Source: an uncultured Spirochaetaceae bacterium (GTDB lineage: Bacteria; Spirochaetota; Spirochaetia; Treponematales; UBA12059). From it: 10,485 nucleotides of DNA. Location: NCBI GenBank assembly GCA_938004315.1, contig CALKWG010000405.1, positions 1 to 10,485 on the forward strand. Direction: 5' to 3'. The notes beneath the pieces were generated by a model. It was not told the DNA's origin. It saw only the letters and a list, made by a program, of their open reading frames with translations, and made no database searches. Positions 1 to 6,195 of the stretch are shown one piece after another (position 1 is the first letter of the stretch; every line of letters begins with the position of its first letter). The position numbers and the translations under genes are program-made.

Positions 1-44
1 ATCGTATTCGGTGACTGGAGTTCAGACGTGTGCTCTTCCGATCT
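1..44. other. Illumina P7/TruSeq index adapter left on the contig end
   Basis: Positions 11-44 read as the standard Illumina index-read adapter, beginning GTGACTGGAGTTCAGACGTG and ending GCTCTTCCGATCT at 44. Positions 3-10 (CGTATTCG) sit exactly where an 8-base i7 index would be, and positions 1-2 (AT) fit the end of the P7 flow-cell sequence. Genomic sequence therefore starts at 45. Translating this stretch gives well-known artefact peptides: MTGVQTCALPI and MCSSDL on the plus strand, and IGRAHV at the end of the minus-strand reading frame. None of these should be kept in a protein record. Confidence 0.98.
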
Positions 45-681
45 TGCCGAAGCTGCGGCTCGGGCCGGCGGCGATGGTGTCGAAGCCGGTCCGCTCGCAG
101 CCCTCCTCGCGCAGGGCCCGCTCGATGAAGAGCCCGACGTCCAGCTCGGTCTTGAGCTCGCCCCGCTTGACGCCCGCCTCGATGCGGTCCATTACGCGGT
201 CGGTGATCGCCGAGACCTCGCGGTAGATCGCGATCTCGGCGGCGTCCTTCACGGCGCGCATGCCGACGGCATGGTCCTGGGCGCCCTCCTCGGAGCAGAG
301 GAAGTCGTAGTCGGGGTTCTCCTCCACGTAGCGTATGTACATGGGGTAGGGCGTTACCGAGGGCAGGTCGACGACGGCGCCGGCGGGGACGCCGAGCTCG
401 GCCAGGACGCCGGCCACGGCCTTGTACGGGCTACGGGCGAAGTCGGTATAGGCTATCGTCCGCTGGACGCTGGCCATGGCGGCGGCCATGTTCACGTCCC
501 AGGGAACCAGGACGGAGCGGCCGTCGGCGGCGATGAACAGGAGGGCGTCCATCGGGTGGCCGGTAAGGTAGCGGATCGAAGGGTCGCGTCGGCCCTCCGT
601 ATCCTCGAACAGGGCCAGGGCGACGCCGCGGGGCCCCAGGCTGGCCGCTAAGCGCTTACGGCGTTCCTCGAATGCGTTCAT
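45..681 (-). CDS. Xaa-Pro-type M24 family peptidase, partial (C-terminus lost at contig end)
   Basis: About 212 genomic residues remain. Residues 1-130 look like a creatinase/prolidase N-terminal domain (EDTEGRRDPSIRYLTGHPMD, then a strand-rich LLFIAADGRSVLVPWD). The start of the pita-bread M24 domain follows: MRAVKDAAEIAIYREVSAIT near 141-160, and GFDTIAAGPSRS at 199-210. Intact members are usually about 350-450 residues and cleave Xaa-Pro or other small peptides with two metal ions. The metal-binding Asp, His and Glu residues all lie beyond the break, so activity cannot be judged. The ATG at 681 is supported by AAGGAA 5 nt upstream, which overlaps the TAA stop of the HEAT-repeat gene. This is the last visible gene of its operon. 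The truncation is technical, not a pseudogene: the frame runs straight into adapter sequence and picks up the false tail IGRAHV. Confidence 0.88.
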
Positions 682-690
682 CGTCGTTCC

Positions 691-1857
691 TTATTCTATC
701 GCGCGGAGGCTCTGTCCGGCCTGCCGCGTGATGGAGCTCGAAAGCTTGGGGTTGTTCTGCACCAGGATGAGCGCGGCGGCCAAGCTCTTCTGCTTGTTGA
801 CCGCGGCGTTCTGCAGCGCCGCCAGCATGAGCGAATTCTGGGTCTGGTTTACCAGGCCCGCGCCCAGGTCGTTGTTCAGGCTGATGATGATGGAGCTCAG
901 GGCCTCGGCCGCGGCGGCGCCGCCGTTCACGCCCAGGGCGCGCAGGGCTACCAGGCGCTCGTCGGTCGGGCCTATGCGGTACGCCTCGGCCAGCAGGGCG
1001 GCGTTGGCGTCCGCCTTGTCGGCGAGGCTTACGAGCGCGTTCATGGCCTCGACGCGCAGGGTAGCCAGGCTGACCTGCTCGGGGCGGTCGCGGCCGGGCG
1101 ACATGGCGATGCCGCGGGCCAGCGCCAGCGAGGCGATCTCGCGCTTGGACTCGACGGGCGCCTGGCTGCGCATGGCCAGGGCCAGGGATTTTACGATGCG
1201 CGGCGAGAGGTCGACGGCCATCATCGCCTTGATCTCGGCGCTGGGGTCGGGCAGCACGACCTCGAGCGAGCGCTCGGCCTGTTCCTTCACGCGGCGCGAG
1301 TACCAGCCTTCGCTCGCTGAGAACAGCGGCGAGAAGCCGACCGGCGAGCGCATGCGCTCCAGGGCCAGGACCGCTCCGTAAGCCACCTTCTCGGCACCGT
1401 CGCGGTCGGCCGGGGGCGTCATGGTCAGGTTACGGAGGAGCAGGGCGATGCGCCCCGCGTACTCGGTCGCCCGCATAGAGCCCAGGGCGATCAGGGCCTC
1501 CGCCCGGCTTAAGGGGTCGGCGGAGTCCTCCACGACGCGGTAGATCGACGGGGCCGCGTTCGTGTACCGCCAGTCCCCGAGGGCCTTCACGACGACGCGG
1601 GTCAAGCGTTCGTAGTCCTCCGTCTCGGAGCCGCGGCGTATCGTACTACGGGCGGCGACGAGCTCGTCCAGGAGGTCGGCTAAACGCGGCGCCGCGGACT
1701 CGTCGCCGAGCTCGGCCAGGGCGGACGCCGCCGCGTGCTTCTGGGCTATGGTATCGGCCTGGCCTAAGATGAAGGCGTAGACCCGAACCCGCTCGTTGGC
1801 CGCCAGGGCCAAGGGCAGAGCCGCCAGGGCTACCGCCGTAATGATCGCTTTGCGCAT
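691..1857 (-). CDS. Exported HEAT-repeat protein
   Basis: The protein has 388 residues. An N-terminal signal peptide (MRK, then a hydrophobic Ala/Leu stretch to about residue 20, likely cleaved after LALA or LALAA) predicts export to the periplasm. The rest is almost entirely helical, with paired-helix repeats of about 30-40 residues. The clearest are at 37-66 (HAAASALAELGDESAAPRLA), 84-112, 117-144 (RAEALIALGSMRA) and 155-182, and weaker ones continue to the C-terminus. HEAT solenoids are usually protein-binding scaffolds, and no enzymatic motif is visible. No cysteine lipobox is present, unlike the upstream gene. The ATG at 1857 has GAGG about 8 nt upstream and a second AAGG at 4 nt. It lies 40 nt after the lipoprotein gene and 9 nt before the M24 gene, so the three are probably cotranscribed. 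The partner is unknown; the adjacent lipoprotein is a reasonable candidate. Confidence 0.85.
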   Translation of the reverse strand: MRKAIITAVALAALPLALAANERVRVYAFILGQADTIAQKHAAASALAELGDESAAPRLADLLDELVAARSTIRRGSETEDYERLTRVVVKALGDWRYTNAAPSIYRVVEDSADPLSRAEALIALGSMRATEYAGRIALLLRNLTMTPPADRDGAEKVAYGAVLALERMRSPVGFSPLFSASEGWYSRRVKEQAERSLEVVLPDPSAEIKAMMAVDLSPRIVKSLALAMRSQAPVESKREIASLALARGIAMSPGRDRPEQVSLATLRVEAMNALVSLADKADANAALLAEAYRIGPTDERLVALRALGVNGGAAAAEALSSIIISLNNDLGAGLVNQTQNSLMLAALQNAAVNKQKSLAAALILVQNNPKLSSSITRQAGQSLRAIE

Positions 1858-1879
1858 GTATCCTTCCTCGTGCTCGTTC

Positions 1880-1894
1880 GGCGTCGGCGACGCG
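1880..1894 (-). other. Small intercistronic hairpin
   Basis: GCGTC at 1881-1885 and GACGC at 1889-1893 form a 5-bp inverted repeat with a 3-nt loop, 4 nt beyond the lipoprotein stop codon in the direction of transcription. No T-run follows, so it is not a convincing terminator. It could be a processing or stability element between lipoprotein and HEAT-repeat messages. A repeat this short is also expected by chance in GC-rich DNA. Confidence 0.25.
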
Positions 1895-1897
1895 GGC

Positions 1898-2794
1898 TTA
1901 TTCGAAATAGACCACGACGCGGGTCATGGTCCTCCAGGCGTTCTCGTAGGCGACGCTCTCGCGGGCCGCGCCCGCGCCGTCGCGGAAGACGGCCTTTACG
2001 AGCTCGCCGCGCGGGCCGTATTCGTAGTCGACGACCCGCTCGCGGCGGCCGTCGGCGCGGATCCGGGTCTCCTTCATGAGCGGGCCGCCGGGGCCGCGCT
2101 CGTAGGCCACCGAGCCGTCCTGGGCGCCCGAGGCGTTGAAAAAGCGCTCGGCGACGAGGAGGCCCTTCGCCTCGCCGAAATCGGCGTACTCGTAGCGTAT
2201 GCTGCCGCTCAAGGCGCCGCCGGCGCCGTGGAGGCGCGCCTCGACGAGGAGGCCGCCTTCATAGCGGTACTCGGTGCGGGCCAGGGTGACGCCGCTCGGA
2301 TCCAGGACGCGCCAAGCGGCCTTCACGCCGTTCTGGTAGGCCCATTCGGATTGCGAGACGACCTGGTTCTTGGCGTCCCGGTTGACCTCGCGTACGAGGA
2401 GGCCTGCGGCGTCGTATTCGTAGGCGGAACTCGAGGCGACGGCGCCGTCGGAGCCGAATACGGTCTTCCGCGCGGGGCGGCCGGCCTGGTCCAGGGCGTA
2501 CTCGACGCGCTCGACGGGGGTCGCGACCGTGGGCCTGGCTACCGTGACTGACAAAAGCGAGGCGAAATCGGCCGAATAGGAGTAGCTCGTTACGCGGTCT
2601 ACGAGGCCGTCGGCGAAGCTCCTCGTCTCTTTGACGACGACGGGTACCTGATATTCCTCTACCCGCTCCTTGCGGACGGGCGCCGTAGGCCGCTCGGCCG
2701 AGGCGGCCCGGCCTTCCGAAGGCGAGGGCGAAGAGACGCATGAGGCCAGGGCGAACGCCGCCAGGCCCAGGGCTATGAGGGTCTTGGTCTTCAT
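1898..2794 (-). CDS. Lipoprotein with tandem YD-like repeats
   Basis: The protein has 298 residues. A lipoprotein signal peptide is clear: MKTK, hydrophobic core, then the lipobox LASC with the lipidated Cys at residue 19. A Ser/Pro/Glu-rich linker (20-45) would lift the rest off the membrane. From about 95 to the end there are roughly eight degenerate repeats of 24-28 residues. Each has a Tyr-rich strand (VEY, YEY, WAY, YRY, YEY, AYE, DYEY, AYE) followed by a Gly turn and a strand such as GLLVREV, GLLVEAR or GELVKAV. The pattern resembles RHS/YD-type beta repeats, but the copies are few and short and no RHS core or toxin domain is present. A beta-rich envelope protein is likely; its ligand or role is unknown. 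The ATG at 2794 has a strong GGGAGGT at 2804-2810, 9 nt upstream. It appears to be the first gene of the lipoprotein-HEAT-M24 operon. Confidence 0.85.
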   Translation of the reverse strand: MKTKTLIALGLAAFALASCVSSPSPSEGRAASAERPTAPVRKERVEEYQVPVVVKETRSFADGLVDRVTSYSYSADFASLLSVTVARPTVATPVERVEYALDQAGRPARKTVFGSDGAVASSSAYEYDAAGLLVREVNRDAKNQVVSQSEWAYQNGVKAAWRVLDPSGVTLARTEYRYEGGLLVEARLHGAGGALSGSIRYEYADFGEAKGLLVAERFFNASGAQDGSVAYERGPGGPLMKETRIRADGRRERVVDYEYGPRGELVKAVFRDGAGAARESVAYENAWRTMTRVVVYFE

Positions 2795-2842
2795 CGGGGG
2801 GCTACCTCCCAGCGTAGTATCGGGGGGCGGCGCCCCCGTAAA
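2795..2842 (-). promoter_or_regulatory. Leader with GC hairpin and duplicated decamer around the ribosome binding site
   Basis: Read on the minus strand, the leader contains GGGGGC (2837-2832), a 3-nt loop and GCCCCC (2828-2823), a 6-bp all-GC hairpin. The plus-strand decamer ATCGGGGGGC occurs twice, at 2793-2802 and 2819-2828, flanking the Shine-Dalgarno GGGAGGT (2804-2810). The upstream GGGGGC can therefore pair with either copy. Pairing with the near copy leaves the ribosome site free. Pairing with the far copy places that site in the loop, right next to the ATG. What is seen is the repeat and its complementarity; translational control is inference. Confidence 0.4.
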
Positions 2843-2863
2843 TGAACTCTAGAACCACGTATG

Positions 2864-2892
2864 AGTATAGTTAAAAAAGCGCAGGTAATGAA
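2864..2892 (-). promoter_or_regulatory. Candidate sigma70-type promoter for the lipoprotein operon
   Basis: An AT-rich island in otherwise GC-rich sequence carries TATACT (minus strand, plus positions 2864-2869), a 5/6 match to the -10 consensus. A 17-bp spacer upstream is TTCATT (2887-2892), only a 3/6 match to the -35 consensus. The predicted start would be near 2857, giving a leader of about 60 nt. A six-T run (2873-2878) lies between the two boxes and might also end readthrough from the upstream operon, but only a weak 4-bp stem precedes it. Nothing else is evident in the 159-bp gap 2795-2953. Confidence 0.35.
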
Positions 2893-2953
2893 GTGCGTCG
2901 CGCGGGCGGCGCCGAGTCGTCCGCCTGCGTTCGTCGGTTCGGCGGCGAGCAGA

Positions 2954-3700
2954 TTATTTCCGCCGCAGGCGGTACCAGAGCGAGATGAGCTTCATGCGCA
3001 GCCAGCTGAATACCCTGAAGGCGCGAGCCGGATGCCGCGGCAGGTAATGGAGCCATTCCATGCCGGACTGAAAGAGTCCCGCCGGCGGCCGCGATCGGCG
3101 CTCGGCGAAGACGTCCAACACGTCCGAGCACCAGAGGTAGAGGCCGGAGCCGAAGTTCTTCAAGTTACGCGGTATCCATTTCTCGCCGCCGGGGACGCCG
3201 CGGCCGACGAGGAGCAGGGTAGGGGTGGATTTCCGAATGGCCTCGACGATCTTGGGCATGAAGCCGCGCGGGATATGGGCCGAGTGCCGGCCTATGACCC
3301 CGAGGCCCTTGAAGGTCGCCTTGATGTTCTTCTCGGCCTTGATCAGGCTGGACGGCGAGGAGCCGAAGAGGTAGACGGTCTTGCCGCGCCGCTCCAAGGC
3401 CGAGAGGACGCGTATGATGAAGTCGAACGGTTCGTATCGTACGGGCTCGGGCCGGCGGGTGAAGCGGGCGGCCTTGACGATGGACTTGGAGATCGGGACG
3501 ACGAGCGAGGCCCCGCTCACGAGGGTCCTATACTCGCCCGAGCGCCGGGCCTTAAGGAGATCAGCGGCGGAGAGGAGTACGATCTGATGGTTCTTGCCGT
3601 CGGCGTAGAGCTCCTCTATCACCTCCGCCACGTCCTCGGGCTGGATGATATCGACCGGGACCTTGAGGACGCTTATGCGCCGTACTTTGTCGCTGTCCAT
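2954..3700 (-). CDS. Divergent WecG/TagA/CpsF (GT26-like) family protein, probably catalytically altered
   Basis: The protein has 248 residues, the usual length for the family. Members transfer N-acetylmannosamine(uronic acid) and similar sugars to undecaprenyl-diphosphate-linked acceptors at the inner membrane. The overall fold signature is readable: KTVYLFGSSPSS (107-118), TLLLVGRGVPGGEKWIPRN (161-179, equivalent to the family's LGxPkQEkWi), VLDVFAERRSRPP (194-206) and GMEWLHYLPRHPAR (213-226). The two catalytic regions differ. The family T-x-N element reads LLSAAD (42-47), and the family P-D-G reads PIS (69-71), so the catalytic Asn and Asp appear to be missing. The basic, aromatic C-terminus (230-248) could associate with the membrane. 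The ATG at 3700 has GGAG 8 nt upstream inside rsmE and overlaps that gene by 28 nt, implying coupled translation. It may be an enzyme of changed chemistry or a pseudoenzyme. Confidence 0.78.
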   Translation of the reverse strand: MDSDKVRRISVLKVPVDIIQPEDVAEVIEELYADGKNHQIVLLSAADLLKARRSGEYRTLVSGASLVVPISKSIVKAARFTRRPEPVRYEPFDFIIRVLSALERRGKTVYLFGSSPSSLIKAEKNIKATFKGLGVIGRHSAHIPRGFMPKIVEAIRKSTPTLLLVGRGVPGGEKWIPRNLKNFGSGLYLWCSDVLDVFAERRSRPPAGLFQSGMEWLHYLPRHPARAFRVFSWLRMKLISLWYRLRRK

Positions 3701-4527
3701 TCATGACGCTCCAGGCAGAGTGCGCGTATCGACGCCAAGGCGAAGACGGCCGCGGTCTCCGCGCGGAGCACCGAGGGGCCGAGCCAGGCCAGGCCGTAGC
3801 CGCCGTCGGCGAAGGCGGCGAGCTCGGCCGGGCTGAAGCCGCCTTCCGGACCGACGCAGGCCGCGATTTCGCCGGGCGCCCGGCTACAATAGCGGTGGAG
3901 CGATGCTTCCGCAAGGGGCGCTTCGTGGAAGGCCAGGCCGAGCCGCCCCGAGGCCGGGTAGCGGTCGATGAATTCGGCTACGGACAGCGGCTCGGACACG
4001 GCCGTGGGGACCGGCGATCCGGATTGCCCTAAGGCCTCGGCGACGATCCGCCGTAGACGCGAGAGCCGCCCGGCGAACTCGCCGCGCGGCACGGCGCGCT
4101 CGCTGGCCAGGGGCACGATGAAGGCGACGCCGGCCTCGGCGGCCGCGCGCGCCACCTCGTCCAGCTTCGATCCTTTCAGTATGCCGACGGCCAGGACGAT
4201 GCGCGGCAGGGGGGCCGCCCAGGCGAGGGCCGGCGCGGCCGAGTCAGGGGCGGCCGTTGCCCGCTTGGCGCCGCCGCGGACGTCCGAGAGGGGGCCGGTC
4301 GAGCCGCCGGCCGGGCTATCGCCGTCGGGGCGTAGGCGCAGCTCCACGAGCCCCGGGGCCGCCGCCGTTACCGTCGCCTCGTAGCGCTTGCCGTCCGCGG
4401 CCAAGGCCGGGAAGCTATCTCCCGGCCCCAGGCGCAGCACCGTGACCATGCGCTTGGCCTCCTTGCCGCGGAGCGCTAGGGAGCCGCTCGCCGGATCCCA
4501 GCCCGGCGGCAGGGCGAATTGCCTCAC
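3673..4527 (-). CDS. rsmE: 16S rRNA (uracil-1498 N3)-methyltransferase
   Basis: The protein has 284 residues. RsmE uses S-adenosylmethionine to methylate N3 of U1498 in helix 44 of 16S rRNA, near the decoding site. Residues 1-65 fit the PUA-like N-terminal domain (start, RMVTVLRLGPGDSF at 26-39). The SPOUT/trefoil-knot methyltransferase domain covers about 108-272. Its motifs are AVGILKGSKLDEV (113-125), PLASERAV (139-146), ACVGPEGGFSPAE (223-235) and WLGPSVLRAETAAV (248-261); the last two form the cofactor-binding knot. An Ala/Gly/Pro-rich insert at about 68-105 makes it longer than the common 240-250 residues. The usual QSGR reads QSGS at 168-171, a small divergence. The start is GTG at 4527, supported by AAGG 5 nt upstream that overlaps the TAA of the S41 protease gene. 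It overlaps the TagA-like gene downstream. Confidence 0.92.
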   Translation of the reverse strand: MRQFALPPGWDPASGSLALRGKEAKRMVTVLRLGPGDSFPALAADGKRYEATVTAAAPGLVELRLRPDGDSPAGGSTGPLSDVRGGAKRATAAPDSAAPALAWAAPLPRIVLAVGILKGSKLDEVARAAAEAGVAFIVPLASERAVPRGEFAGRLSRLRRIVAEALGQSGSPVPTAVSEPLSVAEFIDRYPASGRLGLAFHEAPLAEASLHRYCSRAPGEIAACVGPEGGFSPAELAAFADGGYGLAWLGPSVLRAETAAVFALASIRALCLERHEWTATKYGA

Positions 4528-4534
4528 CGCCGCC

Positions 4535-6013
4535 TTAGTCCGAGCCGGTCCGGACGGCGCTCCGGGCTTGCAGGTCCAGGACGCTCAGGCTGTTGGCCAT
4601 GAGGCTCTTGAACTGGCCGCCGGCCAGCACCTCCAAGGCGGCTTTGAGCTGCAGGTCGTAGTCCAGGTCGAACTCCGGGGCTATCCTGGTGCGGTTGAGC
4701 TGGTTGCGCACGAGCCGCCGCAGGAGCCTCTCCGAAAGCGGGGAGCCGGCGGCCCTCAGGCCCTTCACGAACTGCCCGACCTGCTCGGGGGTCGCGTTCG
4801 GATTGTCGCCGGCGAATTTTGCGAAGACGTCGCGCGACATGAGCTCGTTCAGTGACGCCTCCTCCTCTGCGCTGAGCTCCGGCTCCTTCACTTCTAGGTC
4901 GGGGGCCACGCCTACCTTGTCGATGTTGGCGTCGCTCGGGGTGTAGTAGCGGCTCATAGTCAGCTTGAAGCCGGTCTCGCCGAGGCTGAGCACCTGCTGG
5001 ACCGAGCCTTTGCCGTAGCTCGTCTCGCCGACGAGGTAGGCGCGGCGGTTATCCTTCAAGGCGCCGGCCAGGATCTCGGAGGCGCTGGCCGAACCTTTGT
5101 TGATGAGGACGACGATGGGCAGCTCGGCCGGCACCGCCACGGCCTTCGTGGCTCGGTAGACGGCGTTCTCGGAGCGCAGCCTGGATTTGGTCGAGACGAT
5201 GATCCCCTCGGCGACGAAGAGGTCGGCGACCTGTATGGCCGACTGCAGGAGCCCGCCGGGGTTATTCCGCAGGTCGATGACCAGGCCGTTATAGTTCTTG
5301 CCCTTGAAGAAGTCTATGGCCTCGCGTACGCGGCCGGCGGTCTGCGGGGTGAATTCCACGATGCGCAGGTAGCCGGCCCCGTCGGGCAGCATGGCCTTCT
5401 TGATGCTGGGGACCTCGATCATGGCGCGGGTAATGGTCTCGTCGAAGACGACGCTCGTCCCGCGCAGTATGGTGATGGTCACCGTCGTGCCCGGGGCGCC
5501 GCGCAGGCGCTTAAGCACCTCGTCCATGACCAGCGGCTCGGTCGGCTCGCCGTCGATGTGCGTGATCTGGTCGCCCGGCTGGATGCCGGCCCGCCAACCG
5601 GGGGTATCCTCGATGGGGGACACGATCTCTACGTAGCCGGGCTTGCCCTGCTCGGCGACCGGCTTGTTGATATAGAGGCCTATCCCGCCGAACTGACCCG
5701 TCGTCGTGTCGTTCAGGTCGCTGACCATGGCTTCGGTGAGGAAGCTCGAGTAGGGATCCTCTAAGGAGTCGAAGAGGCCCTGCATGGCGCCTTCGTAAAG
5801 CGTCTTGGGGTCGACCTCGTCGACGTAATTCTGCAGTATGTAGTTGAAGGCGCCTTGGAAGAGGTTGAAGTACCGTTGGACGTCGGCTTGGGCCGCTCCG
5901 GCGCCTTGCGCGTAGGCCGACGGCGCCGCGACGCTCAGGGCGGAGCATAGTACCGCGACGACCGCCGTCGCGCTCCACGCGAGCTTGTCGCGTGCGTTTC
6001 TATTGGCGTTCAT
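4535..6013 (-). CDS. S41 family carboxyl-terminal processing protease (CtpA-like)
   Basis: From the ATG at 6013 the product has 492 residues. A Sec signal peptide (basic MNANRNARDK, hydrophobic core, AYA at 33-35 before QG) sends it to the periplasm. A helical region (46-100, with LEDPYSSFLT) precedes a PDZ domain (about 106-185, with GGIGLYI and AGIQPGDQITHIDG). The S41 catalytic core follows: GYLRIVEFT (214-222), LVIDLRNNPGG (244-254), the nucleophile region NKGSASASE (305-313, Ser310 likely) and the general-base Lys335 in SYGKGSVQ. Both members of the Ser/Lys dyad are present. A C-terminal extension (380-492) follows. Such enzymes trim or degrade periplasmic and membrane proteins from the C-terminus. 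The frame is open to a TTG at 6049 and an ATG at 6040. I prefer 6013 because AAGGAGG lies 11 nt upstream, the signal peptide then begins cleanly, and TTGACA at 6044-6049 looks like a promoter box. Confidence 0.92.
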   Translation of the reverse strand: MNANRNARDKLAWSATAVVAVLCSALSVAAPSAYAQGAGAAQADVQRYFNLFQGAFNYILQNYVDEVDPKTLYEGAMQGLFDSLEDPYSSFLTEAMVSDLNDTTTGQFGGIGLYINKPVAEQGKPGYVEIVSPIEDTPGWRAGIQPGDQITHIDGEPTEPLVMDEVLKRLRGAPGTTVTITILRGTSVVFDETITRAMIEVPSIKKAMLPDGAGYLRIVEFTPQTAGRVREAIDFFKGKNYNGLVIDLRNNPGGLLQSAIQVADLFVAEGIIVSTKSRLRSENAVYRATKAVAVPAELPIVVLINKGSASASEILAGALKDNRRAYLVGETSYGKGSVQQVLSLGETGFKLTMSRYYTPSDANIDKVGVAPDLEVKEPELSAEEEASLNELMSRDVFAKFAGDNPNATPEQVGQFVKGLRAAGSPLSERLLRRLVRNQLNRTRIAPEFDLDYDLQLKAALEVLAGGQFKSLMANSLSVLDLQARSAVRTGSD

Positions 6014-6065
6014 GAACGTAATATCCTCCTTCGCTACCATAGATGTCAACTCGCGAGGCCGCGAG
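6014..6065 (-). promoter_or_regulatory. Candidate promoter and ribosome binding site of the S41 protease operon
   Basis: On the minus strand a perfect -35 TTGACA (6044-6049) is followed after 18 bp by GATATT (6020-6025), a 4/6 match to the -10 consensus. AGGAGG at 6025-6030 is a strong Shine-Dalgarno sequence 11 nt before the ATG at 6013. The two readings compete: use of that -10 would start the mRNA almost at the ATG and leave the Shine-Dalgarno untranscribed. An inverted repeat, CTCGCG (6050-6055) and CGCGAG (6060-6065) with a 4-nt loop, abuts the -35 box and could be an operator. Confidence 0.45.
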
Positions 6066-6123
6066 GGGGTTACCGAGCCCGGCGGATCGGCGCGTCCTTC
6101 CCTCCGGAGCTTTCCAGCCGCGG

Positions 6124-6139
6124 CGCGCCGCGCGGCGCG
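6124..6139. repeat. Inverted repeat in the divergent intergenic region
   Basis: CGCGCC (6124-6129) and GGCGCG (6134-6139) are perfectly complementary around a GCGC centre, about 15 bp upstream of the plus-strand -35 candidate. It could be an operator for the divergent promoters. Pure G/C composition makes chance occurrence likely, and no second copy of the same motif was seen. Confidence 0.25.
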
Positions 6140-6154
6140 TAAAAGCCCGATTCC

Positions 6155-6191
6155 TTGACGCCGCCGGAAGCGAGCGAGTACACTCGAACTA
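6155..6191 (+). promoter_or_regulatory. Candidate promoter for the MinD-like/FapA operon, with inverted repeat over the -10 box
   Basis: TTGACG (6155-6160, 5/6 match to -35) is followed after 18 bp by TACACT (6179-6184, 4/6 match to -10). The expected transcription start is near A6191, about 5 nt before the ATG at 6196. No Shine-Dalgarno sequence precedes that ATG, which fits a leaderless message. CGAGT (6175-6179) and ACTCG (6182-6186) form a 5-bp inverted repeat centred on the -10 box, a position suited to repressor binding. Confidence 0.4.
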
Positions 6192-6195
6192 CCTT

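Noticed and set aside
11..651. Plus-strand ORFs at 11-226 and 28-651
   Set aside because: Both begin inside adapter sequence (MTGVQTCALPI and MCSSDL are adapter translations) and then run antisense to the M24 gene.
45..681. M24 peptidase as a pseudogene
   Set aside because: The frame is intact up to the adapter boundary; the truncation is technical.
728..1381. Plus-strand ORF opposite the HEAT-repeat gene; likewise 1796-2551
   Set aside because: Both are low-complexity frames antisense to genes with signal peptides, repeats and ribosome sites.
2873..2910. Intrinsic terminator after the TagA-like gene, using the six-T run at 2873-2878
   Set aside because: Only a 4-bp stem (CGCA/TGCG) with a 10-nt loop precedes the T-run, and the run sits within a candidate promoter. 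Too weak to annotate separately.
2861..3706. 281-codon plus-strand ORF opposite the TagA-like gene
   Set aside because: It is an antisense shadow typical of GC-rich DNA: no family resemblance, no ribosome site, and the minus-strand frame has clear motifs.
6014..6049. N-terminal extension of the S41 protease to the TTG at 6049 or ATG at 6040
   Set aside because: It would place 9-12 residues before the signal peptide, lacks an upstream ribosome site, and the TTG is part of a consensus -35 box.
6043..6195. N-terminal extension of the membrane protein to the ATG at 6043
   Set aside because: The extra 51 residues are Arg-rich without motif, have no ribosome site and cover both divergent promoter candidates.
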